Under the pieces are notes generated by a model, which saw nothing but the letters and a program-made list of their open reading frames with translations, ran no database searches and was not told the origin of the DNA. 64,000 nucleotides of DNA, taken from positions 107,863 through 171,862 of the forward strand of contig JBQNCA010000002.1 of assembly GCA_052169645.1 (NCBI GenBank), given 5' to 3'. Made by a program: the position numbers and the translations under genes. Positions 54,039-63,020 of this stretch are shown in pieces. This DNA is from JAIKWW01 sp052169645 (GTDB lineage Bacteria > Bacillota > Clostridia > Peptostreptococcales > Anaerovoracaceae). Positions within the stretch are counted from its first letter, which is position 1. Every line of letters starts with the position of its first letter.

Positions 54039-54620
54039 TTAATTCCCAAAAATTTTCCTAATATAATCCAAAACACTTTTCCAGCCATCTTCTTCTGTTC
54101 CATAACCCCAAAATTTTTCCGAAATATCCTCCAACTTTCCTATTTCAGTCTTATATTTTTTGCTTATTATTTTTCTATCATCCATATTAATTAAATTTAA
54201 TTTTTCGTCTTCAACTTCAAATCTATGATTACTTAAAAAGTTTATTGCATCATAGTGAGCTTTTTCATCAAACTCCTTTTCAAAATCAAGAAACTCAACT
54301 CCTTCATTTGCAAAATATTCCTTTAACCGGAAAACGGTATTGTCGAATTGATTTTTTAATTCTATCAATCCTAATTCATTCAATGTCTCTGATATATACG
54401 GCAATATCGAATGCCCTTCTGCAAAAATATAATCCCAGCCATCACATTTCCAGTTCCCTATCATATTTACAATTATATGAAAATTGAACACTTCATAACT
54501 AACTTCTTTTTTGATTTCTTCAAATGAACCCAGTTGCCAAATATCATCAGAAATACTTGCAAATTTTGATTCATTATCCAAATCATTATAATTCTCTAAT
54601 AGTATTTTTAAATCGTTCAT
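54039..54620 (-). CDS. Unknown 193-residue protein, possible immunity protein
   Basis: A soluble acidic protein with the segment NMIGNWKCDGWDYIFAEGH and a C-terminal FWGYGTEEDGWKSVLDYIRK. The Trp/Gly pattern recalls DMP19/SMI1-like immunity-type proteins, but I do not recognise a family with confidence. I start at ATG 54620 because AAAGGA lies about 11 bases upstream; ATG 54632 abuts that site. It lies between the TPR-like gene and the DUF6892 gene on the same strand, with gaps of about 80 bases. Confidence 0.6.
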   Translation of the reverse strand: MNDLKILLENYNDLDNESKFASISDDIWQLGSFEEIKKEVSYEVFNFHIIVNMIGNWKCDGWDYIFAEGHSILPYISETLNELGLIELKNQFDNTVFRLKEYFANEGVEFLDFEKEFDEKAHYDAINFLSNHRFEVEDEKLNLINMDDRKIISKKYKTEIGKLEDISEKFWGYGTEEDGWKSVLDYIRKIFGN

Positions 54621-54702
54621 AGTTATAAACATCCTTTCACATTTTGAGATATCATCTTATTTCGACAAATTCCAAGCCATCTTTTAGATTTCTCTCTTTA
54701 TG

Positions 54703-55545
54703 TTAAAGTAGTTCCACATCAACACCGGCATCATCAAAAATTCTTTTTATTTTATCAAAATTACAGCTCATAACGGTTGCTTTCTTAAGATTTGAAAATT
54801 GCTGTAATTCTGACAAAGTTACTTCGTTCAAGTCAAAACTTTCATCTTCTCCATCCCACTGCGGAATGATGTGCATATACACATCATTACCTCCGTCCAT
54901 ATATATAGTTTCTACATGAGTCGCAAGCTTCTTTGGAATTTCCAGTTCCTTAAAGAAATTCATTGCAGGCTCAATGACAGTATAACTTTCTGTATCAATC
55001 TCTTCTCCCTTGTGTTGGTCAGCAAAATCATAAAGATCAAATTCCGGCTTTAGCAGCTTTAAGTCATACATAAGTACCTGAATGATAGCCAATTTAAAAT
55101 TCAAATTGTCGAAATGGATAATATCTTCCGTACTTTTCTCATTAAGATTCATTAAATATGGCTCTTCCATATCATCCTTTTTCACACTGTCTATAATTTT
55201 AGCTACCTCAGCATTGATGTGTTTATTCCTATAGGCAAAAGCTGCCAATAAGGGGAATGCTATAAATGGAAGGCATAAAAGGCCTCCCAAAATAGCTAAC
55301 CCTCTATAATGATTTTTTGTAGTGTTACCTTCTAAAGCACGATTAAAAAAATCTGCTACAAAATTAAAAGCTTCACCGCCACTTACCATAAACAGTAAAA
55401 CACACTCTACTGCAAGCAGCACTAAGAATATCGCTGCCATCTTCCTTGCTACCTTGCTGCATATATCTATTTTCGCTTCCATACTGATGGCATCCGCATT
55501 AGGCATACTAGAAAACCATTTTTCTGCTCGTTCTTCCTTTGTCAT
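54703..55545 (-). CDS. Membrane protein with C-terminal DUF6892 domain
   Basis: A 280-residue protein. Two membrane helices lie at about 35-55 and 84-108, followed by a cytoplasmic or surface-exposed soluble region. The C-terminal part FKLAIIQVLMYDLKLLKPEF, then YMDGGNDVYMHIIPQWDGED and LKKATVMS matches the DUF6892 family as I remember it; its function is unknown. DUF6892 proteins are often found in variable loci with small helper genes. The ATG overlaps the TGA of an upstream translated tail. First gene of the three-gene series. Confidence 0.7.
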   Translation of the reverse strand: MTKEERAEKWFSSMPNADAISMEAKIDICSKVARKMAAIFLVLLAVECVLLFMVSGGEAFNFVADFFNRALEGNTTKNHYRGLAILGGLLCLPFIAFPLLAAFAYRNKHINAEVAKIIDSVKKDDMEEPYLMNLNEKSTEDIIHFDNLNFKLAIIQVLMYDLKLLKPEFDLYDFADQHKGEEIDTESYTVIEPAMNFFKELEIPKKLATHVETIYMDGGNDVYMHIIPQWDGEDESFDLNEVTLSELQQFSNLKKATVMSCNFDKIKRIFDDAGVDVELL

Positions 55546-55943
55546 ATATCCAAGCCTTCCATAACTTCAAATTTCTCTATCTCTACAAATTTCTATTTAT
55601 CAACCACTATTCCCACAAAAGCCTCACACCAAAATGATGGAAAGCTTTCTAAACAATTCACCTAAATTCAACAACTCCCTTTCAGACCTACTTTTTCTCG
55701 CTTTTAGTATCAAAACAGTATCACTCAAGAGTTTTTCGCTCCTATAAATAGCTGAATCGCTGTATTTTCAACGGTTTTTCAGCAGAAACATATTTGTTAC
55801 TTTATTCCATTTCTTCATATAAAGCCTGCTCCCTATTATAAAACAAGCATTTACAGCGTTCTTATTTGCACCCATTCCATAATTTTGCAGTTTTTATAGG
55901 TGTTTTGTGAGCAAAATACTTCAAAAGTACTTCAACTATCTTC
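55546..55943. other. Gap between the small-gene series and hsdR
   Basis: Nearly 400 bases without a complete gene. On the minus strand the end of this stretch encodes the tail KFVEIEKFEVMEGLDI and a stop that overlaps the DUF6892 start. A TATAAT near 55836-55841 (minus strand) has no good -35. No terminator is obvious after hsdR. It may contain decayed gene fragments. Confidence 0.4.
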
Positions 55944-58900
55944 TTAGAATAAACCAAAATATTTTTCAAAAAACTTCTTCAATTTTTCAATAACCGCCTC
56001 CTTTTTTTGTGCACGATTTCCATCCTTAGAAAATCTTGAAACTGGTGGTAAAATAGAATCTATATCTGTTCCTATAGTCTTTATTTCTCCATCTCTGAAT
56101 GCATTCTCTATGAATTTCTTTGTACCTTCTTCTTTCAGTTTTTCCTCTTTGATGATAGCATCAATATCTTCCTCTCTCTGATTATGAACAAATTTAAGCC
56201 AATCTTCGCTCACATTTGTTTTAATTGTCATTTGCTCAATGAAACCTTCTATCAATTCTTTCTTACTCCTAAGTTGAATACTTGCATTGATTGCTTTATT
56301 TATGCTTGTTAAGATAGTTTTATCTTCACAGTTTGATTCGTGATATTTCATTACAAGCATTAAAATATAATCAATGTTGACTTCTACCTGTTTAATAAGC
56401 TCGATTTCAAATACAAGATCCTCATTTATTCGCTCTTTTTCTACCTCATCTTTTTTTGTATAGCTTTGATATAAATCAATATACTTGCTCTGATAATCCT
56501 GCAAATCTCTTTCAGAAATAGCTGTATTGTTTTCAAACTCATCAAAAGAAATCAAGATATTTCTTAATTTTAAAATTCTACCAAATAGTTTTATAAAATC
56601 TTTTTCAGCAATTTCGCCTACAATATCCTCTTGAAGAGGGAATGTTCTTTTTAATATTTCCACCAATTCAATATAACCCTGTGTATAAACGCCATTCTCT
56701 TCAAATCCGTTTAAATAGTCATTATAGGTCTTTAACAAAACTATGCCATTAGCATCTCTATCTCCAAAGAGAGCAAGTGCTTTATTTGTATTGTCTTCCA
56801 AGTTTCTAAAACAAATAATATTGCCGAATGTTTTTACTGAGTTTAATATACGGTTAGTTCTTGAAAAAGCCTGAATCAATCCATGTTGCTTTAAGTTTTT
56901 GTCCACCCATAGTGTATTGAGTGTGGTTGCATCAAACCCAGTTAAAAACATATTAACAACAATGAGCAAATCAATTTCTCTGTTTTTCATTCTTAATGAC
57001 AAGTCCTTATAGTAATTAGGAAATTTATCTGCTGACGTATCATAACTGACATTGAATGTCTTATTATAATCATCAATCGCCTTATCAAGAAAATCTCTGG
57101 AAGTTTGGTCTAGTCCATTGGTATCAAAATTCTCATCCTGCATAATATCTTCCGGATCTTCTTCATTTGGACTAAAACTAAAAATAGTAGCAATATTAAG
57201 TCGCTTACCACTTTCTACCATCTGCTTTTTAAACTCATTATAATAAAGAATCGCAGCAGGAATGGAGGCTACTGCAAAAATAGAATTGAAGCCATTTACT
57301 TTTACAGTTTGTTTTATTTCCTCCACTGTATTTTTTTTAGATTTTGCCATTTTATCGATATTCGTTATTACTCTATGTTCATAGTAGGAACGATTTTGAT
57401 TACGGTAAGTCTTCTGATCAAAATGCTCTAAAGTGTACTTCACTATATCTGCTATTCGCTGAGAATCAAGCAATGCTTTCTCTCTATCAATAGTCTTAAC
57501 CTGTTTATCTAATAGAATTTCAGGGTTTTTAATAGTATTAATGTAATCAATCCTAAAAGGTAATACATTTCCATCATGAATTGCATCAACAATAGTATAA
57601 GTATGAAGTTTATCTCCAAAAGCTTGTTCTGTTGTTTTCAAATTTGGGTACTTTGTACTTCCTGAGTTCACCGCAAAAATTGGGGTTCCGGTAAATCCAA
57701 AAATATGATATTTCTTAAATGATTTCGTGATAGCTTTATGCATATCTCCAAACTGTGAACGATGACATTCGTCAAATATCAATACTACATGCTTGTTGTA
57801 AATACCATGCACCGAGTTTTTGGATATAAATTTATCAAGCTTTTGGATTGTCGTTATAATAATTTTTGCATTGGGATCTTCAAGTTGTTTTTGAAGAATC
57901 TTAGTAGAGGTGTTGCTATTTGCAGCTCCTTTTTCGAATCTATCGTATTCTTTCATTGTTTGATAATCCAGGTCTTTTCTATCTACTACAAATAAGACTT
58001 TTTCAATAAAAGATAAATCTGTTGCAAGCTGAGCTGTTTTAAAGCTGGTCAAAGTCTTCCCGCTCCCGGTAGTATGCCATATATATCCACCAGATTCAAC
58101 TTTTCCAAGTTTTTTCAAGTTGGTCGTAATTTCCACTCTGTTTATAATCTTTTCAGTCGCCACTATCTGGTATGGACGCATAACCAAAAGCAGATTTTCT
58201 GATGTAAACACACAATATCTGGTTAATATATTGAGTAGAGTATGTTTTGCAAAAAAAGTCTTTGTAAAGTCCACGAGATCAGGAATGGTATTATTGCTTT
58301 CATCAGCCCAATAGCTTGTAAATTCAAAGCTATTTGATGTCTTTGATTTTATTCTTTTATTATCTGCCTCATCTTTGATGTGTTGATTCCTTGTTGTATT
58401 TGAATAATACTTCGTATGAGTGCCATTTGAGATTACAAAAAGTTGCACAAATTCAAACAGTCCACAACCAGCCCAAAAACTATCCCTCTGATATCTTTTA
58501 ATCTGATTAAATGCTTCTCGGATTGCAACTCCTCGTTTTTTTAGTTCTATATGCACTAACGGTAACCCATTCACTAAAATTGTAACATCATAACGAGTTT
58601 TTCGATTTCCATTTCCTTCTTCATATTGATTAATTACTTGAAGTTGATTATTGTGAATATCTTTCTTATCAATAAGCTTAATATTTTTAGTATAGCCATT
58701 ATCAAGTGTAAGAATTTGGATATAATCCTCCTGAATTTTTTTTGTTTTCTCCAAAATACCATCATTACCATTTGCAATGATATTTTGATAGAAATCATTC
58801 CACTCTTTATCAAAAAAAGTAAAGTCATTTAATCGTTCTAACTGTGTCCTAAGGTTGTTAATTAAATCCTGCTCAGATTCAATTTTTAAATATTGATATC

Positions 58901-59039
58901 CTTGACCAATAAGCCGATTGATAAAATCTTTCTCCAATTCAAATTCACTTTGATAATCTGTACTTTTTCTTTGCTCAGGTGTATATTTTGCTACAACTGT
59001 GCTCTCAGTGGTAGTTGCTACTATGTCATAATTATTCAT
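55944..59039 (-). CDS. hsdR: Type I restriction enzyme, R subunit
   Basis: A 1031-residue translocase/nuclease. The N-terminal endonuclease site is RYDVTILVNG (D151) with VHIELKKRG (E165, K167). The superfamily 2 helicase part has HTTGSGKTLTS (324-329), IFDECHRSQFG (423-426) and FGFTGTPIF; the second RecA lobe contains VNMFLTGFDATTLNTLWVDK. A helical C-terminus binds the methylase. This layout is that of EcoR124-type (type IC) R subunits. Its start overlaps hsdS by eight bases, so the two are translationally coupled. Cuts unmethylated DNA after translocation. Confidence 0.95.
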   Translation of the reverse strand: MNNYDIVATTTESTVVAKYTPEQRKSTDYQSEFELEKDFINRLIGQGYQYLKIESEQDLINNLRTQLERLNDFTFFDKEWNDFYQNIIANGNDGILEKTKKIQEDYIQILTLDNGYTKNIKLIDKKDIHNNQLQVINQYEEGNGNRKTRYDVTILVNGLPLVHIELKKRGVAIREAFNQIKRYQRDSFWAGCGLFEFVQLFVISNGTHTKYYSNTTRNQHIKDEADNKRIKSKTSNSFEFTSYWADESNNTIPDLVDFTKTFFAKHTLLNILTRYCVFTSENLLLVMRPYQIVATEKIINRVEITTNLKKLGKVESGGYIWHTTGSGKTLTSFKTAQLATDLSFIEKVLFVVDRKDLDYQTMKEYDRFEKGAANSNTSTKILQKQLEDPNAKIIITTIQKLDKFISKNSVHGIYNKHVVLIFDECHRSQFGDMHKAITKSFKKYHIFGFTGTPIFAVNSGSTKYPNLKTTEQAFGDKLHTYTIVDAIHDGNVLPFRIDYINTIKNPEILLDKQVKTIDREKALLDSQRIADIVKYTLEHFDQKTYRNQNRSYYEHRVITNIDKMAKSKKNTVEEIKQTVKVNGFNSIFAVASIPAAILYYNEFKKQMVESGKRLNIATIFSFSPNEEDPEDIMQDENFDTNGLDQTSRDFLDKAIDDYNKTFNVSYDTSADKFPNYYKDLSLRMKNREIDLLIVVNMFLTGFDATTLNTLWVDKNLKQHGLIQAFSRTNRILNSVKTFGNIICFRNLEDNTNKALALFGDRDANGIVLLKTYNDYLNGFEENGVYTQGYIELVEILKRTFPLQEDIVGEIAEKDFIKLFGRILKLRNILISFDEFENNTAISERDLQDYQSKYIDLYQSYTKKDEVEKERINEDLVFEIELIKQVEVNIDYILMLVMKYHESNCEDKTILTSINKAINASIQLRSKKELIEGFIEQMTIKTNVSEDWLKFVHNQREEDIDAIIKEEKLKEEGTKKFIENAFRDGEIKTIGTDIDSILPPVSRFSKDGNRAQKKEAVIEKLKKFFEKYFGLF

Positions 59040-60237
59040 CCCTATCTACCTCTTTTTTCTTAAAGGATAACAACTCATTCCTATAGTATTCATATTGTTT
59101 TTGTCGTGCTTCTATTTCAGCTGGAAGACCCTGACTGATATCACTACAAAAATTTTCAAACTGCTCAAGAATACCTATTATTCTCTCTTGTTCAACTATT
59201 GAAATAACTGGTATTTTTATATTTTTCATTTTTTCCATTGAAACACTTTTGACTGTTCCTCCTGAAGCGACGGATAAATATGATCTTTTTATTTCTGTTG
59301 ATTGCAATAAATACATTAAAAATTTGGGCAATAGTTTATTTTTATCTGTTTTAATCGAATAAATACCTTCTTTTATGTTCCAATTATTTGGTTCTTCTTC
59401 AATCAAAGCCGTTGCTCCTATCGTTCCTGTGGCAGAAAAAAGAACATCTCCTATTTCTAAATTTGATCTATTATTGCATAAGTTTAAAGCCGAATCATCT
59501 ATTTTGTCTGTTTTATTCGTGAATACAATTTTATTATTCTGAATTTCTCGAACGGTAACATAGTAATTAGTTGCATTGTTAGTGTTCAATGAAAAAAATT
59601 GACGTGGATTTAATCCTGTTCTAAGTGATTTTATAAAAGATAGTAAAGGTTTCCAAGTTACTTCTCTTTCGAAGGAAAATAATGAATCCCTATAATATTC
59701 GTATTGTTTTTCTCTCGCTGTAAGCTCTGCTGTAAGCTCTGCTGTAAGCTCTGTAAAACTATCCAAAACACGAACAATTTCATGTCTTATCTTTTGATTT
59801 GAGGAATAAGGTACACGAAAGTGTGAATATTTTTCTATCCACTGACGTGTATGATCTACAGGAACATAGATTATATTTTTCATACAATGGTATAAATATC
59901 TCAAGTCCAAGCGATTCCTATTTTTGACAGTAAGAATTTTCATGGCCGATGATTTTACTTTAAATCTAAAATCTACCCATTGAAATGATGTAGTAAAATC
60001 ATCAAATATAATGACTGGATTATCTTTCGAAGCTTCATAAATTCCTTCTTTTTCATTGGTATACCCTAAGATAAATGTTTGTCCTGCTGTTAAAACAGGT
60101 ATTTTATACTCATCACTGTAATTAGTGCTTTTAACTATATATTTAGTAGGTTGTCCATAGTCTATCAACATGTTGAGTTTAGTATATTCAACACCATCAA
60201 ATTTCAGCTTCTCAAGTATACGCTTTAAATCATTCAC
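59032..60237 (-). CDS. hsdS: Type I restriction-modification specificity subunit
   Basis: A 401-residue protein with two target-recognition domains (about 1-155 and 190-370), each followed by a coiled-coil spacer. The central spacer is TELTAELTAELTAREKQYEYY (about 162-182) and the C-terminal one EIEARQKQYEYYRNELLSF. Each domain reads one half of a split DNA site, and the spacers set the distance between halves. Start is GTG 60237, eight bases after GGAGG; it overlaps the 3' end of the upstream zinc-ribbon gene by eight bases. The central spacer is built from a 12-bp tandem repeat. Confidence 0.93.
   Translation of the reverse strand: MNDLKRILEKLKFDGVEYTKLNMLIDYGQPTKYIVKSTNYSDEYKIPVLTAGQTFILGYTNEKEGIYEASKDNPVIIFDDFTTSFQWVDFRFKVKSSAMKILTVKNRNRLDLRYLYHCMKNIIYVPVDHTRQWIEKYSHFRVPYSSNQKIRHEIVRVLDSFTELTAELTAELTAREKQYEYYRDSLFSFEREVTWKPLLSFIKSLRTGLNPRQFFSLNTNNATNYYVTVREIQNNKIVFTNKTDKIDDSALNLCNNRSNLEIGDVLFSATGTIGATALIEEEPNNWNIKEGIYSIKTDKNKLLPKFLMYLLQSTEIKRSYLSVASGGTVKSVSMEKMKNIKIPVISIVEQERIIGILEQFENFCSDISQGLPAEIEARQKQYEYYRNELLSFKKKEVDRDE
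59717..59752. repeat. Three perfect 12-bp tandem repeats in hsdS (TAEL repeats)
   Basis: GCTGTAAGCTCT occurs three times without change at 59717, 59729 and 59741. Each copy encodes Thr-Ala-Glu-Leu in the central spacer of HsdS. Change in copy number keeps the frame and lengthens or shortens the spacer by four residues. Confidence 0.95.
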
Positions 60238-61018
60238 TTCGCTCACCTCCATTCCAACCAAGTTTCCCTATAGCTTCCATCATTTCTTTGTTGTTTTTGA
60301 CATTCTCTATAACACCTATTACCAGTCTGTACAGAGCATCAAATTTAAGCAACGCTGTTTCTTCGTTGTAATCTCCATGAACAACATCACTCAATTCTCC
60401 AAAAAGTTTATATCCATTTTCAGAGAATTCCCTTGGTATTATGGAGCATTGAGAATCAACAAGTTCCAATACCTCTTTAAAAGGTTTAGGTTTCCCGTTT
60501 GATTTCTTCCATGGAATTCCTTCAGCATCAGCCGCTTGATGAGTTACTCTCTCCAATATTTTACGCAAATACACAATAGCACCCGCTCCTAAATGATCCC
60601 TTGCAGCTCGTTTTGATTTCTCTAAAAGTTCCGTAAAGTCCCCATATTTTTCTTCATTTAATAATACCTTTTCTGAAAGCTTTTCACTTCTTTTTAGAAT
60701 ATGAATTAATGGAAACTTAGATGTAATTTCGTTTTCGCTTTCTAACAAAAACCATACTTGTACTAAAGCTCCACACCGTGGACATTCAAGAACACTATCA
60801 ACACTTATAATATTTTTATTTACTCCTATACAATACAATTCTTCACTGGAATAAAAAGTTCTGACGTCTCCACATTCTTTGCAAAAATAATTAAGAGCAA
60901 TCTTTCCAACACTTATTTTAGTGGAATTTCCGCATTTCATCCTTTTATTAACCACAAATCCTTCTATTTGCTCAAACTCATTTGAGGGTGGTTTTGATAA
61001 TACATCTGATAATCTCAT
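60230..61018 (-). CDS. Zinc-ribbon, DUF4145-like protein inside the hsd operon
   Basis: A 262-residue soluble protein. The N-terminal half has two CxxC pairs, CKECG (C46, C49) and CPRCG (C79, C82), which fit a zinc ribbon. The C-terminal half (LEKSKRAARDHLGAGAIVYL, then RKILERVTHQAADAEG and LSDVVHGDYNEE) resembles DUF4145, a helical domain often fused to or near restriction subunits. ATG 61018 follows the hsdM stop by one base, with GAGGG seven bases upstream; it overlaps hsdS at its end. So it is fully embedded between hsdM and hsdS. A role in modulating restriction, or an added defence function, is inference. Confidence 0.75.
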   Translation of the reverse strand: MRLSDVLSKPPSNEFEQIEGFVVNKRMKCGNSTKISVGKIALNYFCKECGDVRTFYSSEELYCIGVNKNIISVDSVLECPRCGALVQVWFLLESENEITSKFPLIHILKRSEKLSEKVLLNEEKYGDFTELLEKSKRAARDHLGAGAIVYLRKILERVTHQAADAEGIPWKKSNGKPKPFKEVLELVDSQCSIIPREFSENGYKLFGELSDVVHGDYNEETALLKFDALYRLVIGVIENVKNNKEMMEAIGKLGWNGGERSE

Positions 61019-61019
61019 T

Positions 61020-62618
61020 TTACGCCCTCTCAATCTCTAAAATAATTTCATCAATTTGTTGGCGTAGTATATTTTCTCTTTCTACAATCTGCTTTATTTC
61101 TTCATTTAATGCTTTAATGTCTATCACTTCTTGATCATCCTTTTGTTCTACATATGTTGAAACAGAAAGATTGTAGTCATTTTGTTCAATCTCGGATTTT
61201 TTTGCAAGATAGGAAATGTGCTCTGCCGTCTTCCTTTGCTCATACCAAGATAAAATATTCTTTATATTATTGTCTTCTTCATCTTCAGAACCATCAGTTA
61301 ATTTGTTGCTATTTGTTACTTTTTTGAACTCCTTCGATGCATCGATAAAAAGAGTATTGTTATCCATTTTGGATTTTTTTAAAACCATAATGCATGTAGC
61401 TATACTTGTTCCAAAAAACAAATTTTCCGGCAATTGAATAATACACTCTACATAATTGTTATCTATCAAATACTTTCTGATTTTTTGTTCTGCTCCGCTG
61501 CGATACATGATTCCAGGAAAACATACAATTGCTGCTGTACCATTTGTCGACAACCAGTGCAAACAATGCATAATAAACGCAAAATCCGCCTTGGATTTCG
61601 GAGCAAGAACACCCGCTGGAGAAAATCTCGGATCATTAATCAGAGTACCATTATCAGATCCTTCCCACTTAATAGAGTATGGCGGATTGGATACAATTGC
61701 TTCAAAAGGCTCGTCATCCCAATGTCTTGGATCAGTTAAAGTATCTCCGTGCTCAATACTAAACTTTTCATATCCAATATCGTGCAAAAACATATTAATT
61801 CTACACAAGTTGTAGGTAGTAATATTGATTTCTTGACCAAAAAATCCGTTTCTGACATTCTCTTTTTCAAGTATTTTAGCAAATTTAAGAAGCAACGAAC
61901 CGGAACCCACTGCCGGATCATAAACCTTATTTACTTCCGTTTTCCCAAGCAATGTAATTTTAGTAAGTAACTCTGACACTTCTTGAGGAGTAAAAAATTC
62001 TCCACCACTCTTTCCCGCATTTGATGCATACATTCCCATTAAAAATTCATATGCATCACCGAAAGTATCAATCGAGTTGTCTTTATAACTACCGAGTTTC
62101 ATCCCTGCAATTCCGTTCATCAATTTTACCAAACGCTCGTTTCTTTTTTTTACTGTTGGTCCCAACTTATTGCTATTTACATCAATATCATCAAATAACC
62201 CTTTGAAATTTTCTTCACTCTTACTTCCAACTGCTGACTCTTCTATACTCTTAAATATTTTTTCAAGCCTCTCATTCAAATCTTCTAAATTCTCTTTGGA
62301 AGAAACTTGTTCGCATATATTTTCAAAAAGTTGACTTGGCAAAATAAAAAAACCTTTACTTTCAACTATTTCTTCTCTAATCGATATAGCCATATCGTCA
62401 TCAATTGATGCATAATCAAAGTCTTCATTTCCAGCTTCTTTCTCATTCTTATTAATATACTCGGTGATATTTTCTGATATATATCTATAAAAGAGCATAC
62501 CTAAAACATATTGCTTAAAATCCCATCCATCAACACTTCCTCTTAAGTCATTAGCAATCGACCATATCGCACGATGTAATTCTTCTCTTTCTCTCTTGTT
62601 TGAGTTATTCATTCGCAT
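61020..62618 (-). CDS. hsdM: Type I restriction-modification methylase subunit
   Basis: A 532-residue N6-adenine methyltransferase. The N-terminal helical domain (LHRAIWSIANDLRGSVDGWD) precedes the catalytic domain with YDPAVGSGSLL (SAM binding, about 234) and IVSNPPYSIKW (NPPY at 311-314). ATG 62618 is chosen because AAGGAG lies nine bases upstream; the longer frame to 62684 overlaps the regulator gene. Works as M2S with HsdS and with HsdR for cleavage. Second gene of the operon. Confidence 0.95.
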   Translation of the reverse strand: MRMNNSNKREREELHRAIWSIANDLRGSVDGWDFKQYVLGMLFYRYISENITEYINKNEKEAGNEDFDYASIDDDMAISIREEIVESKGFFILPSQLFENICEQVSSKENLEDLNERLEKIFKSIEESAVGSKSEENFKGLFDDIDVNSNKLGPTVKKRNERLVKLMNGIAGMKLGSYKDNSIDTFGDAYEFLMGMYASNAGKSGGEFFTPQEVSELLTKITLLGKTEVNKVYDPAVGSGSLLLKFAKILEKENVRNGFFGQEINITTYNLCRINMFLHDIGYEKFSIEHGDTLTDPRHWDDEPFEAIVSNPPYSIKWEGSDNGTLINDPRFSPAGVLAPKSKADFAFIMHCLHWLSTNGTAAIVCFPGIMYRSGAEQKIRKYLIDNNYVECIIQLPENLFFGTSIATCIMVLKKSKMDNNTLFIDASKEFKKVTNSNKLTDGSEDEEDNNIKNILSWYEQRKTAEHISYLAKKSEIEQNDYNLSVSTYVEQKDDQEVIDIKALNEEIKQIVERENILRQQIDEIILEIERA

Positions 62619-62640
62619 TTTAGATTTCTCCTTACCTGAA

Positions 62641-62859
62641 TTAATTTTCTTTTTTGTTGTCTTCTTCAAATTCCATAATATCATCTAAGCTACATTCTAA
62701 TACCTTGCAGATTTTCCCAAGGACTTCCACAGTAACATTCTCATTTTTATTGAGCTTGTTAATCGTGTATGTACTGACACCTGCAAGCTCTGCCAATTCT
62801 TTCTTCTTCATATTCCTGTCCAGCAGAATATGCCATAATTTTTTATAATTAGCTTTCAT
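62641..62859 (-). CDS. HTH (Cro/cI-type) regulator of the hsd operon
   Basis: A 72-residue XRE-family DNA-binding protein, nearly all of it one helix-turn-helix domain (KKKELAELAGVSTYTINKLN with VLGKICKVLECSLDDIMEF). It resembles YozG-like or control (C) proteins of restriction systems. ATG 62859 is preceded by AGGTAGG at six bases. It is the first gene of the hsd operon, 22 bases before hsdM, and is a natural candidate for timing of methylase and nuclease expression. Confidence 0.85.
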   Translation of the reverse strand: MKANYKKLWHILLDRNMKKKELAELAGVSTYTINKLNKNENVTVEVLGKICKVLECSLDDIMEFEEDNKKEN

Positions 62860-62897
62860 GATGAACCTACCTTCCACAAATATATAAAACCTTTTAC

Positions 62898-62918
62898 ATT
62901 ATAACATAAATTCGAATT
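62898..62918 (-). promoter_or_regulatory. Promoter with palindromic operator candidate for the hsd operon
   Basis: Minus strand TGTTATAAT is an extended -10 (TATAAT at 62898-62903). Just upstream, AATTCGAATT (62909-62918) is a perfect 10-bp palindrome within the spacer, where a small HTH protein could act. Confidence 0.5.
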
Positions 62919-62969
62919 AAAATATAGCAATAACTCTATTTTGATTAAAAAGTACTGATATTAAGTTTC

Positions 62970-63013
62970 CAAAAATAGCAAATGCACATGACAAATTTTC
63001 ATTCACCATGTGC
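62970..63013 (-). terminator. Terminator of the relaxase gene
   Basis: Minus strand GCACATG (63007-63013) pairs with CATGTGC (62984-62990), followed by ATTTGCTATTTTT. It separates the relaxase transcript from the hsd operon. Confidence 0.6.
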
Positions 63014-63020
63014 GTTACCT

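Noticed and set aside
53653..55545. Interpretation of the three small genes as a complete toxin-immunity system
   Set aside because: No toxin gene with LXG, RHS or WXG100 features is present in the window, so only an immunity-like array can be claimed.
59032..60237. Invertible hsdS (shufflon-like) locus
   Set aside because: No second hsdS, inverted repeat pair or recombinase was found nearby; only the 12-bp tandem repeat supports variability.
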